DNA of 43,609 nt, taken from positions 1 to 43,609 of the forward strand of contig CAIRCS010000158.1 in NCBI GenBank assembly GCA_903877115.1, written 5' to 3'. Made by a program: the position numbers and the translations under genes. Below, one piece after another: positions 42,743 to 43,609 of the stretch; position 1 is the stretch's first letter; each line of letters begins with the position of its first letter. Source of the DNA: an uncultured Legionella sp. (lineage in GTDB: Bacteria; Pseudomonadota; Gammaproteobacteria; Legionellales; Legionellaceae). The notes beneath the pieces are model-generated. The model searched no databases. It was not told the origin of the DNA and saw only the letters and a list, made by a program, of their open reading frames with translations.

Positions 42743-43507
42743 TTACTCCTTTACTTCCGGTAAAGACAGCTGATATTTAGAAAAATATTTGCCGCCTTTA
42801 GCTAGTACTCTCTTGCCTTTACCCAAATCTATTTTTGTTAAATCCAAACTGGAAAACCAAGGATGATTAAATTGCTCGCTCAAATGCAAGAAAAGCCTTT
42901 TTACTTTGATTGAATGACAATCCTCTAATAATGCCTGGATTACTTTAGGTCTTAACTGCGTTAGATTTTCTATTAGATAGGTTATTTCATTTAATGATTG
43001 ATGCTGCGGGTATAAATAAAGTAATTCTAGCGCCGCTCTTTCAGGGCTGGCTATTTTTAAGTTTACGCCATTGATAGAACGGTCTATTAATCCTTCCTCA
43101 TTTGAAAATAAGGATGATTTATATATTTCAAATTCGGCGTTCCAGGCATTTGCCAATAACCATTTGGGTATTTTTGTAGCTGGAGGCGCGAACAGCATGA
43201 TGTGCTGCATGCCTTGCATAGATACAAAATGCCCTAACCCTAATAAATGCAAAGCGGTTTTTGCTCCTATATGGATTGGAGTGGCTAATTGAGCTTGCAA
43301 TGCATTGATGGCACCTTCCCAAGTGATGTTATCATCTGCTTTTTTATAGGCATTCGTCCCAAGCTTTTCCAATAGGCCTGAATGGACATACCACCAAGCC
43401 AGCTTGGGTGATACGCCATGCTTCTCAAGCCATGCTGCAGTTAGTACCACGCCAGAGGGTGCTGAAACCATAAAGTGGTTTATTTTTGATTCTTTATTTC
43501 TAGTCAT
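42743..43507 (-). CDS. abiEi: AbiEi-type antitoxin
   Basis: 254 residues. The N-terminus contains a winged-helix-like segment (SGVVLTAAWLEKHGVSPKLA, WYVHSGLLEKLGTNAYKKAD), as in AbiEi transcriptional antitoxins. The C-terminal part (LKIASPERAALELLYLYPQ, ENLTQLRPKVIQALLEDC) matches the AbiEi_3 C-terminal region. AbiEi neutralises AbiEii and represses the operon. The first ATG is 43507, without a recognisable ribosome-binding site; a second in-frame Met lies 12 codons in (MVSAPSG). It is the first gene of the pair, the usual order. Confidence 0.85.
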   Translation of the reverse strand: MTRNKESKINHFMVSAPSGVVLTAAWLEKHGVSPKLAWWYVHSGLLEKLGTNAYKKADDNITWEGAINALQAQLATPIHIGAKTALHLLGLGHFVSMQGMQHIMLFAPPATKIPKWLLANAWNAEFEIYKSSLFSNEEGLIDRSINGVNLKIASPERAALELLYLYPQHQSLNEITYLIENLTQLRPKVIQALLEDCHSIKVKRLFLHLSEQFNHPWFSSLDLTKIDLGKGKRVLAKGGKYFSKYQLSLPEVKE

Positions 43508-43609
43508 ACTAGATATAATAGCATATAAATAAACTAAAGTTTAATTTAAGGTAAAATATTCGAGGATTACTAGGATTTTTAAATAAAATTTAAACTATTG
43601 ATAATTACA
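43508..43609 (-). promoter_or_regulatory. AT-rich upstream region of abiEi with small inverted repeat
   Basis: A -10-like TATTAT lies only about 10 bp before the ATG at 43507, so the transcript may be nearly leaderless or translation may start downstream. An inverted repeat AAACT-AA-AGTTT (43531-43542) overlaps where the -35 region would be and could be an AbiEi operator. Confidence 0.3.

Overview
The window looks like a chromosomal segment of an AT-rich gammaproteobacterium, probably in or near the Legionellales (Coxiella/Legionella side). This is inferred from the yidC-yidD-rnpA-rpmH order, the style of the YidC N-terminus, the gene content of the O-antigen locus and the interspersed palindromes; no rRNA or other phylogenetic marker is present to prove it.

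Layout. (1) 1-887, minus strand: the conserved housekeeping run yidC (5' end only), yidD, rnpA and rpmH, with a clear rpmH promoter. dnaA, the usual neighbour of rpmH, is absent. (2) 1046-3813, plus strand: a ribbon-helix-helix/ParE toxin-antitoxin pair, an LhgO-type FAD oxidase and an orphan extended SDR. (3) 3874-29890: a large surface-polysaccharide locus made of two divergent operons that start around a 393-bp spacer (20904-21296). The minus-strand operon (20903 down to 3874) encodes three SDR-type epimerase/dehydratases, a further SDR without its catalytic dyad, a cytidylyltransferase-PfkB kinase fusion, a Gfo/Idh/MocA oxidoreductase, a UDP-glucose-dehydrogenase-like protein without its catalytic Cys, three methyltransferases (one a zinc-binding sugar C-methyltransferase type), a split transketolase, two large proteins of unknown function and a Wzm/Wzt ABC exporter. 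The plus-strand operon encodes a GmhA-like isomerase, a GmhB-like phosphatase, a small transaldolase, a TviB/TviC-type uronic acid pair, two GT4 glycosyltransferases and an AsnB-type amidotransferase. (4) 29896-33618, minus strand: an MBOAT O-acyltransferase and its SGNH-like partner carrying TPRs, probably for polysaccharide O-acylation. (5) 33619-38305: a patch with much decay, holding a broken serine beta-lactamase-like gene, a GNAT-GrpB fusion, a class A beta-lactamase homologue with Cys in place of the nucleophilic Ser, an ABC transporter remnant and a FlaR-like P-loop protein. (6) 38393-41660: a small integrative element bounded by two tRNA-Asn 3'-end fragments, with a tyrosine integrase translationally coupled to an AlbA-domain regulator. 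(7) 41812-43507, minus strand: an AbiEi/AbiEii system.

How the genes fit together. The split transketolase and transaldolase could supply a C7 ketose phosphate. The SIS isomerase, kinase domain, GmhB-like phosphatase and nucleotidyltransferase domain would turn it into an NDP-heptose. The dehydratase, reductase-like proteins and methyltransferases would then convert that into deoxy and/or C-methyl-branched sugars. In parallel, TviB/TviC and AsnB would make a HexNAc uronic acid and its amide. The finished chain would leave through Wzm/Wzt. The pathway assignment is inference from family membership; the motifs are seen directly.

The most unusual observations are: two adjacent sugar oxidoreductases lacking canonical catalytic residues; the reversed HldE-like fusion; a perfect 31-bp-arm palindrome inserted in frame inside a glycosyltransferase; a Cys-for-Ser class A beta-lactamase; and a tRNA-Asn-derived island with matched 12-bp direct repeats inside each end.
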